A stretch of 5,039 nucleotides of DNA from an uncultured Porphyromonadaceae bacterium (GCA_938027385.1 CALJBF010000156.1:1-5039); one strand, 5' to 3'. Positions 1 through 5,039 are shown, counted from the first letter of the stretch. Numbers and translations: made by a program. The notes: generated from the letters alone by a model not told the origin.

Positions 1-65
1 ATCGGTAAAGTCAGATCGGGCGTTATGCGCATATTGTCATGGATCTTGGATCTCGGGTAAATCAT
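1..65 (-). CDS. Possible 5' end of a leftward gene, cut by the window edge
   Basis: Downstream of a good leftward promoter (86-117) there is an ATG at 65-63 on the minus strand, followed by an open frame that runs without a stop to the window edge. It encodes about 21 residues beginning MIYPRSKIHDNMRITPDLTL. A second in-frame ATG lies at 32-30 and would give MRITPDLTL. The expected transcription start is near 80, giving a short leader typical of Bacteroidota genes. The fragment is too short to assign a family and I do not recognise it. The alternative is that the 3' end of a rightward gene occupies 1-60, since the plus frame beginning at base 1 is open up to a TAA at 58-60. The minus-strand promoter favours the leftward reading. 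Confidence 0.4.
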   Translation of the reverse strand, partial: MIYPRSKIHDNMRITPDLTLP

Positions 66-85
66 CTCAGGCTAATCCTGCACTG

Positions 86-117
86 CAAACTTACCAAAAA
101 TCTTCCATCCCCGCAAA
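86..117 (-). promoter_or_regulatory. Bacteroidota-type promoter, leftward
   Basis: Read on the minus strand, TTTG (117-114) is followed after exactly 20 bp by TAAGTTTG (93-86), a full match to the TAnnTTTG −7 consensus with correct −33 spacing. It points away from the rightward promoter at 149-180, so the two form a divergent promoter region. It would start transcription near 80 and serve the partial leftward frame at the window edge. Confidence 0.6.
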
Positions 118-148
118 TCCCCCCGCGTTTCAGTTTTAAGCATATGGC

Positions 149-180
149 CTTGGCGATAGCAATGATTATTTGTAACTTTG
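149..180 (+). promoter_or_regulatory. Bacteroidota-type promoter for the HIRAN-like gene
   Basis: CTTG (149-152) lies 20 bp upstream of TAACTTTG (173-180), which matches the −7 consensus TAnnTTTG. Transcription should start at about 184-187, leaving an A-rich leader of only about 12 nt before the ATG at 198. This placement rules out start codons further upstream in the same frame, such as one at 39. Confidence 0.75.
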
Positions 181-197
181 AAAAAAGTAAAGAAATT

Positions 198-740
198 ATG
201 GATGTTGTATCGTTGCTCGGGGTGACCGGGGTGGTGGGCACGCTGATGTTTGCTGTGCGCGAGATCAGGCGGCGGGTGAAAGGGGGCGGTGGCCGCAAGG
301 TCACGGAGGTTCCCGGGCAAAGTAACCTGGTGCCCGAATCGGTGTATGGCGAGCAGGGCGTCAGGGAGATGTATGGTCGGCTTGACAGGGTGATTGCCGG
401 ACATGCCGACTGCACTGCAGAGGTGCTTTCGCTGGCGGTGTGCGATGCGCGGAATGCCGCCCGCATGAAACGGCTGCGCCCCGGTGACCAAGTGGAACTC
501 AGGGCGCGCGACAAGGCGTATGCCGTCGGGGTGGATGTCTATGCCGACGGGTGCCGCATGGGTGAACTGCTGTGTGGCGAGGAAAGCCGCGTGCCGTCGC
601 TTGTAGCCGTTGGGGCGACTGTGGAGGCTTACCTGGGTGGACGCGACCTGGATTATTACCACCACGACTGCGATTTCTGCTCAATCATCGTGTTTTACAG
701 AATTCCGGGCGTGCCGCCCACGAGAGTAGACGTGGTGTGA
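198..740 (+). CDS. Membrane-anchored HIRAN-like domain protein
   Basis: This is a 180-residue protein. Residues 3-20 form one hydrophobic segment (VVSLLGVTGVVGTLMFAV), followed at once by a basic, glycine-rich linker (REIRRRVKGGGGRK). This suggests a single-pass anchor with the rest of the protein in the cytoplasm. Residues 94-148 resemble a HIRAN domain: RPGDQVELR, then a run resembling the family's 'DNPYDPNAVAVY' strand (RDKAYAVGVDVYADG), then MGEL, and finally a V-x-A strand after a 'VAVGA' turn. HIRAN domains are known as DNA-end or single-strand-binding modules in helicases and as stand-alone bacterial proteins; a DNA role here is inference only. The C-terminus carries HHDCDFC (155-161). 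I chose ATG 198 because the promoter −7 box ends at 180; the same frame is open back to 39, but that would put the start upstream of the promoter. The stop overlaps the ATG at 740 (TGATG). The family assignment is by eye and moderate. Confidence 0.6.
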   Translation: MDVVSLLGVTGVVGTLMFAVREIRRRVKGGGGRKVTEVPGQSNLVPESVYGEQGVREMYGRLDRVIAGHADCTAEVLSLAVCDARNAARMKRLRPGDQVELRARDKAYAVGVDVYADGCRMGELLCGEESRVPSLVAVGATVEAYLGGRDLDYYHHDCDFCSIIVFYRIPGVPPTRVDVV

Positions 741-775
741 TGCGATTGGTGTCCCGATTCCGCACAGAGGGCGAG

Positions 776-835
776 ATGAAGAATTATCAGCTGAAACAGA
801 TTATCGAACTGCTTAAAGAGCTGAATTACATATAA
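776..835 (+). CDS. Tiny ORF, possible hicA remnant or leader peptide
   Basis: A 19-codon frame encodes MKNYQLKQIIELLKELNYI, a single amphipathic helix. A purine-rich AGAGG sits 5 nt before the ATG. The frame also stays open upstream, so a longer version of 31 residues could start at ATG 740, which overlaps the stop of the preceding gene (TGATG) and could be translationally coupled. The position directly before a HicB antitoxin is where a HicA toxin gene commonly lies, and HicA proteins begin with a short helix of similar style (MK-x-x-x-L-x-x-x-L). However, the double-stranded-RNA-binding-like body and the catalytic histidine of HicA are absent, and only 33 bp separate it from hicB. It may be a vestige, a leader peptide, or a chance ORF. 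Bases 776-868 are only about 27% GC by hand count, far below the flanking genes. Confidence 0.3.
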   Translation: MKNYQLKQIIELLKELNYI

Positions 836-861
836 CAAACTGATAATTGTAAACAAATTGA
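836..861 (+). promoter_or_regulatory. Candidate operator upstream of hicB
   Basis: Two direct repeats, CAAACTGA (836-843) and CAAATTGA (854-861), are spaced 18 bp apart. Between and partly within them is an imperfect inverted repeat, AATTGT-AA-ACAAATT (845-859). HicB proteins with a C-terminal ribbon-helix-helix domain usually bind such sites to repress their own operon. No good TAnnTTTG box is visible here, so the gene may be transcribed from the promoter at 149-180. The stretch is AT-rich, so chance repeats are possible. Confidence 0.3.
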
Positions 862-868
862 ATTTACT

Positions 869-1222
869 ATGGGACTTCTAAAATACAAAGGCTATACCGG
901 AACTGTTGATTACAGTGAGGAAGACAACTGTCTGTACGGGAAGGTCAAGGGTCTCCATGGCATATTGATCTCATACGAGGGGAATACCGTCGATGAGATA
1001 AAATCTGATTTCGAGAGTGCCATAGATGACTACCTGGCAAGTTGCGAGGCCCGGGGTGTGGCTCCGGCCAAACCGTACAGCGGACGTCTGGTGTTGCGCA
1101 TGCCGTCGGAACTCCACTGCCGGGTGGCCGACGCCGCGCTTTCGTCGGGCACGACAATCAATGATTTCATCAATACGGCCGTTACCCGCCAGCTCGGCGC
1201 GGCATCGCACGCGTCTGTGTAA
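869..1222 (+). CDS. hicB: HicB-family antitoxin (orphan)
   Basis: This 117-residue protein has the two-part layout of HicB antitoxins. Residues 5-58 form the partial RNase H-like fold that binds the toxin, with the typical run KYKGYTGTVDYSEEDNCLYG, then KGLHGILISYEGNTVDEI and DFESAIDDYL. Residues 72-108 form a ribbon-helix-helix DNA-binding segment (GRLVLRMPSELH, then ALSSGTTINDFINTAV). In the family, HicB neutralises the mRNA-cleaving toxin HicA and represses its own promoter. Here no intact hicA is found on either side: upstream there is only a 19-codon ORF, and downstream the pta promoter follows within 6 bp. It therefore looks like a solo antitoxin or a plain repressor. The ATG at 869 gives the usual family length, and no Shine-Dalgarno is visible. 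The first half has lower GC than the second. The family assignment is strong; a toxin-neutralising role is uncertain. Confidence 0.87.
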   Translation: MGLLKYKGYTGTVDYSEEDNCLYGKVKGLHGILISYEGNTVDEIKSDFESAIDDYLASCEARGVAPAKPYSGRLVLRMPSELHCRVADAALSSGTTINDFINTAVTRQLGAASHASV

Positions 1223-1227
1223 TTTCG

Positions 1228-1260
1228 TTTTGCATTGTTGGGGCAAAAAGCGTAATTTTG
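1228..1260 (+). promoter_or_regulatory. Promoter of the pta-ackA(-lgt) operon
   Basis: TTTTG (1228-1232) is followed after 20 bp by TAATTTTG (1253-1260), a textbook Bacteroidota promoter. Transcription should begin at about 1264-1267, so the leader before the pta ATG at 1282 is about 15-18 nt. The −33 element starts only 6 bp after the hicB stop, and no terminator separates hicB from pta, so readthrough from hicB is also possible. Confidence 0.82.
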
Positions 1261-1281
1261 CATGACAATAACAACCTCAAC

Positions 1282-2286
1282 ATGGAACTCTTTGAACGCT
1301 TAACAAAACGGGCCGCCGCTCACACGCGCCGTATCGTGCTCCCCGAGGGCACGGAGACTCGCAACCTCCAGGCGGCCGATCGTATAATCGACGAAAAACT
1401 TGCCGACATCATCCTTCTGGGCAACCCCGACGAGGTGCTCCGCAAAGCCGGCGAGCTTGGCCTGAAACATATCGCCGAGGCCACGATTGTGGACCCCTGC
1501 GCTCCTGAATCTGTCGACAAATACGCCCCCGTGCTTTACGAGCTGCGCAAGAAGAAGGGCATGACCCCCGAGCAGGCACGCGAGGTGACCAAAAACGAGC
1601 TTTATTTCGGCTGCCTGATGGTGAAGACCGGCGATGCCGACGGCCTGGTGTCGGGCGCCATCCACACCACGGGCGATGTGTTGCGTGCCGCCTTCCAGGT
1701 AATCAAGACGCGTCCGGGCATCGATACCGTCAGCGGCGCTTTCCTGATGCTGTTGCCCGAAGGGTCGCCCTACGGGTCGAACGGCATATTGGTGTTCGCC
1801 GACTGTGCCGTGGTGCCTGATCCCGACGCCCGTCAGCTGGCTCAGATTGCCGTATGTGCCGCCGAGACAGCCCGCGACGTGGCCGGCATCGAGCCGCGCG
1901 TGGCAATCCTGTCGTTCTCTACGAAGGGCAGCGCCAAGCATGAGCGCGTCGACAAGGTGATCGAGGCCACCCGCCTGGCTCATGAGATGGCTCCGGACCT
2001 CGAACTTGACGGCGAACTGCAGACAGATGCCGCCATCGTGCCCGTAGTGGCATCGCTCAAGGCGCCTGAGAGCCATGTGGCCGGCAACGCAAACGTGCTG
2101 GTGTTCCCCTCGCTCGAGGTTGGCAACATCGCCTACAAGCTCGTGCAGCGTCTGGCCGGTGTTGAGGCCGTGGGACCCCTGCTGCAGGGTCTGGCCGCTC
2201 CGGTTAGCGACCTTTCGCGCGGATGCGACGCCACCGACATCTACAAGACCATCATCATGACCGCAAACCAGGCCATTCACGAATAA
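1282..2286 (+). CDS. pta: Phosphate acetyltransferase
   Basis: Pta transfers the acetyl group of acetyl-CoA to phosphate, giving acetyl phosphate and CoA, in the cytoplasm. It is the first step of acetate production. The 334 residues cover just the catalytic PTA_PTB domain; the N-terminal DRTGG and P-loop-like regions of the long enterobacterial form are absent, as expected for the short class. Visible family blocks include LPEGTETRNLQAADRI (20-35), GLVSGAIHTTGDVLRAA (121-137), VFADCAVVPDPD (171-182), ILSFSTKGSAKHE (209-221), ELDGELQTDAA (241-251), NVLVFPSLEVGNIAYKL (271-287) and DLSRGCDATDIY (310-321). The last holds the Ser-Arg pair (312-313) and Asp319 that correspond to catalytic and CoA-site residues of the Methanosarcina enzyme. 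I chose ATG 1282: an in-frame TTG at 1258 lies inside the promoter −7 box and cannot be transcribed from it. ackA starts 22 bp downstream. Confidence 0.96.
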   Translation: MELFERLTKRAAAHTRRIVLPEGTETRNLQAADRIIDEKLADIILLGNPDEVLRKAGELGLKHIAEATIVDPCAPESVDKYAPVLYELRKKKGMTPEQAREVTKNELYFGCLMVKTGDADGLVSGAIHTTGDVLRAAFQVIKTRPGIDTVSGAFLMLLPEGSPYGSNGILVFADCAVVPDPDARQLAQIAVCAAETARDVAGIEPRVAILSFSTKGSAKHERVDKVIEATRLAHEMAPDLELDGELQTDAAIVPVVASLKAPESHVAGNANVLVFPSLEVGNIAYKLVQRLAGVEAVGPLLQGLAAPVSDLSRGCDATDIYKTIIMTANQAIHE

Positions 2287-2308
2287 CCTGACTCAAATAC
2301 CTGAAGAT

Positions 2309-3508
2309 ATGAAAATTCTTGTGCTCAACTGCGGCAGCAGTTCCGTGAAATATAAACTGATTGACACCGACAACGAGCAGTCGCTCGCCGAGGGTGGGGT
2401 AGAGAAGATCGGCCTGCCCGACGGTTTCCTCAAATACAAGCTCGCCGACGGCAGCAAGGCCGTGAAGGAACTCGGCCTGGTCGACCACCGCGGTGCTGTC
2501 AAGGCCGTGCTCGACATACTCACCGACCCTGAGCTGGGGTGCATCAAGTCATACAGCGAGATCGACGCCGTGGGTCACCGCGTGGTGCATGGTGCCGAGA
2601 AATTCTCGAAGAGCGTGCTGCTCACCGACGAGGTCATCCAGCAGATCAAGGACTGCTACGACCTGGCTCCGCTGCACAATCCAGCAAACGTGACCGGCAT
2701 CGAGGCCGTGGAAGAGATTCTGCCCGGCGTGAAACAGGTGGGCGTGTTCGACACCGCCTTCCACCAGACCATGCCCGCGAAATCATACATGTACGCCCTC
2801 CCTTACCGGTTCTACAAAGAGGATGGCGTGCGCCGCTACGGTTTCCACGGCACCAGCCACCGCTACGTGTCGCAGCGCGTGTGCGAGATTCTGGGCGTGA
2901 AACCCGAGGGCACCAAGATCATCACCTGCCATGTGGGCAACGGCGGTTCGATTACTGCCGTACTCGACGGCAAGAGCGTCGACACCTCGATGGGTCTCAC
3001 CCCCACAGAGGGCCTGATGATGGGCACCCGTGTGGGCGACGTGGATCCGGGCGCACTCACGTTCCTGATGAAGAAACACAACCTCTCGGCCGACGACCTG
3101 CAGAAGATCATCAACAAGGAGAGCGGCGTGCTGGGCGTGTCGGGCATATCGTCTGACATGCGCGAGATCGAGGCTGCCGTAAAGGCCGGCGACAAGATGG
3201 CCACGCTCGCCCTCGACATGTACATCCAGCGCATCATCAAGTATATCGGTGCATACGCAGCCGAGATGGGTGGCGTTGACATAATCGTCTTCACCGGCGG
3301 TGTGGGCGAGAACCAGACCGGTCTGCGCGCCGATGTGTGCCGTCCGCTCGCCTTTATGGGCGTGGAGCTTGACGAGGAGGTCAATGCCCGCACACGCGGC
3401 ACTGAGACCGTGATCTCGTCGGCCGCGTCGAAGGTGAAGGTAGTGGTGGTTCCCACCGACGAGGAGCTTATGATTGCCCGCGACACCCGCGACATTGTTT
3501 CAAAATAA
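2309..3508 (+). CDS. ackA: Acetate kinase
   Basis: AckA transfers the phosphate of acetyl phosphate to ADP, yielding acetate and ATP; with Pta it forms the substrate-level phosphorylation route of acetate fermentation, and it can run in reverse to activate acetate. The protein has 399 residues, the normal family length, and belongs to the ASKHA fold. Signatures are MKILVLNCGSSSVKYKLID at the N-terminus (Asn7, Ser10, Ser12, Lys14), GHRVVHG with Arg91, PLHNP with His123, FDTAFHQTMP with Asp148, YGFHGTSHRYV with His180, HVGNGGSI (208-215), MGTRVGDVDPG with Arg241, FTGGVGENQ (328-336) and the metal-ligand glutamate in TDEEL (Glu385). All residues known to be important in the Methanosarcina enzyme are present. 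The ATG is preceded by a weak purine tract (GAAG). It is transcribed with pta, and lgt begins 15 bp after the stop. Confidence 0.97.
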   Translation: MKILVLNCGSSSVKYKLIDTDNEQSLAEGGVEKIGLPDGFLKYKLADGSKAVKELGLVDHRGAVKAVLDILTDPELGCIKSYSEIDAVGHRVVHGAEKFSKSVLLTDEVIQQIKDCYDLAPLHNPANVTGIEAVEEILPGVKQVGVFDTAFHQTMPAKSYMYALPYRFYKEDGVRRYGFHGTSHRYVSQRVCEILGVKPEGTKIITCHVGNGGSITAVLDGKSVDTSMGLTPTEGLMMGTRVGDVDPGALTFLMKKHNLSADDLQKIINKESGVLGVSGISSDMREIEAAVKAGDKMATLALDMYIQRIIKYIGAYAAEMGGVDIIVFTGGVGENQTGLRADVCRPLAFMGVELDEEVNARTRGTETVISSAASKVKVVVVPTDEELMIARDTRDIVSK

Positions 3509-3523
3509 TCCCCCTGAACGCAA

Positions 3524-4405
3524 GTGTTGGATCTTTTTGTGACATGGACGGTAGACCCGGTGCTCGTGGAGCTCGGTCCGTTCGCCATACGCTGGTACGG
3601 GCTGATGTTCATCATCGGGTTCTTCCTGGGATACAAGATCATGGAGCGCATGTTCCGCCACGAGGGTGTGCCCGAGAAATGGCTCGGCATCCTTCTGGTG
3701 TATGTGGTGGTGGCCACGATAGTGGGCGCCAGGCTGGGGCACTGTTTCTTCTACGAATGGGACTATTTCTCGAAACACCCCGTGGAGATTCTCTACACCT
3801 GGCACGGCGGCCTGGCCAGTCATGGCGGCACCATCGGCATCATGATAGCTGTGATTCTGTTCTCAATATTCACCACGAAACGCAATCCGTTCTGGACGTT
3901 TGACCGCCTTGTGGTGCCCATAGCGCTTGTGGGTGCGCTGATACGTTGCGGCAACCTGATGAACCACGAGATCTACGGTCACAGCACCGACCTGCCGTGG
4001 GGTTTCAGGTTCATAGTCAACATCAACGACTGGATGGCCGGCGCGGCACCCGTGTTCTCGGCGCCCTCGCACCCCACGCAGATCTATGAGGCGCTCTGTT
4101 ATCTGGCGCTGTTCGGGCTGCTGATGTTGATGTACTGGCGCCGCAACGCCGGGGAGCGTCCGGGGCTGCTGTTCGGCGTGTTCTTCATCTGGCTGTTTAC
4201 CGCCCGTTTTCTCATCGAGTTCATAAAGAACCCGCAGGAGGCGTTTGAGGTGGGCATGACCCTTAACATGGGTCAGTGGCTGTCGATACCGTTCATTCTG
4301 ATGGGCATCGGTTTCGTGATATATTCATTCATCCACAAGCCTTTCAAGATTCGGTATCCCGACAAATTCCCGCCCGAGAACGAACCGGCCTACAAGATTG
4401 AGTGA
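3524..4405 (+). CDS. lgt: Prolipoprotein diacylglyceryl transferase
   Basis: Lgt moves the diacylglyceryl group of phosphatidylglycerol onto the lipobox cysteine of prolipoproteins, the first step of lipoprotein maturation, in the inner membrane. The protein has 293 residues with several hydrophobic segments (about 22-40, 53-75, 100-116, 128-142, 189-204, 213-231, 253-270). Family marks are RWYGLMF with Tyr25, the HGGLASHGGTIGI signature (94-106) with His100 matching the essential E. coli His103, RCGNLMNHEIYGH (141-153) with Arg141 matching Arg143, HPTQIYEA (183-190), and TARFLIEFIK (226-235). The start is GTG 3524 or TTG 3527. An in-frame TGA at 3515-3517 blocks anything further upstream, and no ATG is available until Met28, inside the first membrane segment. 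It follows ackA by 15 bp without a terminator, so it is probably the last gene of the operon. Its role is unrelated to acetate metabolism. Confidence 0.96.
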   Translation: MLDLFVTWTVDPVLVELGPFAIRWYGLMFIIGFFLGYKIMERMFRHEGVPEKWLGILLVYVVVATIVGARLGHCFFYEWDYFSKHPVEILYTWHGGLASHGGTIGIMIAVILFSIFTTKRNPFWTFDRLVVPIALVGALIRCGNLMNHEIYGHSTDLPWGFRFIVNINDWMAGAAPVFSAPSHPTQIYEALCYLALFGLLMLMYWRRNAGERPGLLFGVFFIWLFTARFLIEFIKNPQEAFEVGMTLNMGQWLSIPFILMGIGFVIYSFIHKPFKIRYPDKFPPENEPAYKIE

Positions 4406-4423
4406 CCCCTCTGGACTGATTTA

Positions 4424-4508
4424 CCTCTCGGGGCAACCCTGCTGCGGTATTGCCGCATGGGCCTCAGCCTGGCATGACATATCTGTCTGCATGGCACCCC
4501 GGGTGAGG
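4424..4508 (+). other. Potentially structured non-coding stretch after lgt
   Basis: The 155 bp between the lgt stop and the terminator hold no credible gene. Several complementary blocks lie within it. GGGG (4430-4433) faces CCCC (4497-4500), with CCTC (4424-4427) facing GAGG (4505-4508) outside it. Inside are a GCGG/CCGC hairpin (4444-4447 with 4453-4456), extended by CCC/GGG (4437-4439 with 4459-4461), and a GACA/TGTC hairpin (4476-4479 with 4484-4487). This could be a folded 3' untranslated region or a small RNA, but it may also be chance pairing in GC-rich DNA. No promoter of its own is visible. Confidence 0.25.
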
Positions 4509-4510
4509 AA

Positions 4511-4538
4511 GTCGGAAGAGTCTCGGTCGGAAGAGTCT
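4511..4538 (+). repeat. Tandem 13-bp direct repeat
   Basis: GTCGGAAGAGTCT occurs twice, at 4511-4523 and 4526-4538, separated by 2 bp (15-bp period). It lies in the lgt 3' region between the putative stem-loops and the terminator. Nothing in the sequence indicates a function; it may be a local duplication. Confidence 0.8.
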
Positions 4539-4559
4539 TAAGAATAAAATTGTTAAAAA

Positions 4560-4592
4560 GCGCACGGATTATTGCTATCCGCGCGTTTTTTT
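4560..4592 (+). terminator. Rho-independent terminator after the pta-ackA-lgt operon
   Basis: The stem pairs CGC-A-CGGAT (4561-4569) with ATCCG-C-GCG (4577-4585), with a single A·C mismatch and a 7-nt loop. It is followed by seven T residues (4586-4592). Five A residues (4555-4559) precede it, so it could also work on the opposite strand. It closes the lgt transcript and overlaps the ssrA promoter: the −33 element lies in the hairpin loop. Confidence 0.82.
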
Positions 4593-4601
4593 GTAACTTT
4601 G
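4571..4601 (+). promoter_or_regulatory. Promoter of ssrA (tmRNA)
   Basis: ATTG (4571-4574) lies 19 bp upstream of TAACTTTG (4594-4601), a full match to the Bacteroidota −7 consensus. Transcription should begin at about 4605-4608, so the primary transcript carries roughly 43-46 nt ahead of the mature tmRNA end at 4651. The −33 element lies in the loop of the preceding terminator, and the −7 box directly follows its T-run. Confidence 0.75.
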
Positions 4602-4650
4602 CCGCGATTTCCCCCTTGGCCGGAGGGTCGGGGAGAAACCGCACAACACC

Positions 4651-5039
4651 GGGGATGACAGGTTTTGACAGCGTGTAGAGGTGGTGTGTAAGCATGCAGA
4701 GCAATGATGGCTACGCTCTATAATCAGGGACATCGCAAATTTAAATGGCGAAAACAACTACGCTCTCGCTGCTTGATTGAAGTACAGTAGATCACGCTTT
4801 ATCTGCGCCACAGTGGCGTAGACGAGACATCGCCCGATTGTCATTTTCCCGAGACTAATCGATATGGCGGTGCAGTTAAATCGGGGATAGGAGGCCAAGT
4901 GCTCCGCGAGGCCCCCGAAATTCAAGGAGCTAAGCGCCGGGTTGGGCGTTTCCACCCTGCCCGTCGACGAAAACCAACTGGAAACTAAGCATGTAGAAAG
5001 CTCATTAGTTCCTCGTTTGGACGAGGGTTCAAGCCCCTC
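4651..5039 (+). ncRNA. ssrA: tmRNA (transfer-messenger RNA), 3' end cut by the window
   Basis: tmRNA with SmpB rescues ribosomes stalled on broken mRNA and adds a degradation tag. The mature 5' end is recognised by GGGGATGACAGGTTTTGACA, the conserved acceptor and D-like segment. A stem AGAGC/GCTCT (4698-4702 with 4715-4719) upstream of the tag fits the first pseudoknot. The tag frame is at 4747-4776. Downstream, a hairpin CGGG/CCCG (4938-4941 with 4960-4963) plus GTTGG (4941-4945) complementary to CCAAC (4974-4978) suggests a pseudoknot. The motif ACTAAGCATGTAGA (4984-4997) matches the conserved 3' domain. The T-arm, GAGGG-TTCAAGC-CCCTC (5023-5039), ends exactly at the window edge, so only the acceptor strand (expected CATCCCC, a discriminator and CCA) is missing and the full length should be near 400 nt. 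It is the ordinary one-piece form. A leader with a small hairpin (4613-4627) precedes it and is presumably removed by RNase P. Confidence 0.96.
4747..4776 (+). other. tmRNA tag-peptide reading frame (GENNYALAA)
   Basis: Beginning at GGC 4747, the frame encodes GENNYALAA and ends at TGA 4774-4776. The C-terminal ALAA is the classic protease recognition end for ClpXP-type degradation. GGC as resume codon follows the usual tag for Bacteroidales as I recall it; the frame is also open upstream (ANLN), but those codons belong to the single-stranded region before the resume point. Confidence 0.9.

Noticed and set aside
62..665. Long minus-strand open frames opposite the HIRAN-like gene
   Set aside because: They mirror a GC-rich gene, have low-complexity composition and match no family I recognise. 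The plus-strand gene has a promoter, a membrane segment and a domain-like pattern.
572..835. An 87-residue frame overlapping the end of the HIRAN-like gene
   Set aside because: Most of it is an out-of-frame shadow of the upstream gene; only its last 19-31 codons could be real.
1300..2280. A 326-residue minus-strand frame opposite pta
   Set aside because: It is the antisense shadow of pta, rich in His, Gly and Leu as expected from reversed codon bias, and has no promoter of its own.
2863..3717. A 284-residue minus-strand frame spanning ackA and lgt
   Set aside because: It crosses two well-identified plus-strand genes and is rich in Ser, Thr, Pro and Arg, typical of a shadow frame.
4511..4538. 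The two 13-bp repeats as the start of a CRISPR array
   Set aside because: The repeats are too short, the separation is only 2 bp, and there are just two copies.
4390..4955. Minus-strand frames over the lgt 3' region and tmRNA
   Set aside because: They overlap a clear structural RNA and terminator and show no coding features.
4651..5039. An integration site at the tmRNA 3' end
   Set aside because: ssrA is a common attachment site for mobile elements, but the window stops before the 3' end, so neither an att site nor an integrase can be seen.

Overview
The window reads as chromosome from a GC-rich member of the Bacteroidota, most likely order Bacteroidales (a Muribaculaceae-like organism would fit, but family level is inference). 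The main reasons are four well-placed copies of the Bacteroidota promoter, a TTTG/TTG −33 element about 19-20 bp upstream of a TAnnTTTG −7 box. There is also a general lack of strong Shine-Dalgarno sequences, and a tmRNA whose tag reads GENNYALAA, the form I recall for Bacteroidales. Coding DNA is GC-rich; intergenic stretches are clearly AT-richer.

Left part (1-1222): a divergent promoter region lies at about 86-180. Leftward it appears to drive a gene of which only the first 21 or so codons are inside the window. Rightward it drives a 180-aa protein with one N-terminal membrane segment and a HIRAN-like domain. A tiny AT-rich ORF follows, then a HicB-family antitoxin (117 aa) with no recognisable full-length HicA toxin beside it. 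This is the accessory-looking part of the window.

Central part (1223-4405): a strong promoter precedes pta (phosphate acetyltransferase) and ackA (acetate kinase), 22 bp apart, followed 15 bp later by lgt (prolipoprotein diacylglyceryl transferase), which starts at a non-ATG codon. Pta and AckA together convert acetyl-CoA to acetate with ATP formation, a main energy-yielding fermentation step in these anaerobes. Lgt is the first enzyme of lipoprotein maturation in the inner membrane and is probably co-transcribed with them only because of position.

Right part (4406-5039): a 155-bp non-coding stretch after lgt contains potential stem-loops and a 13-bp tandem repeat. It ends in a rho-independent terminator that physically overlaps the promoter of the next gene. 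That gene is ssrA (tmRNA), complete at its 5' end and cut by the window edge exactly after the T-arm, so only the 3' acceptor strand is missing.

I did not find a convincing undescribed system. The items most worth a second look are the solo HicB with its vestigial upstream ORF, the membrane-anchored HIRAN-like protein with a C-terminal His/Cys cluster, and the terminator/promoter overlap in front of ssrA.
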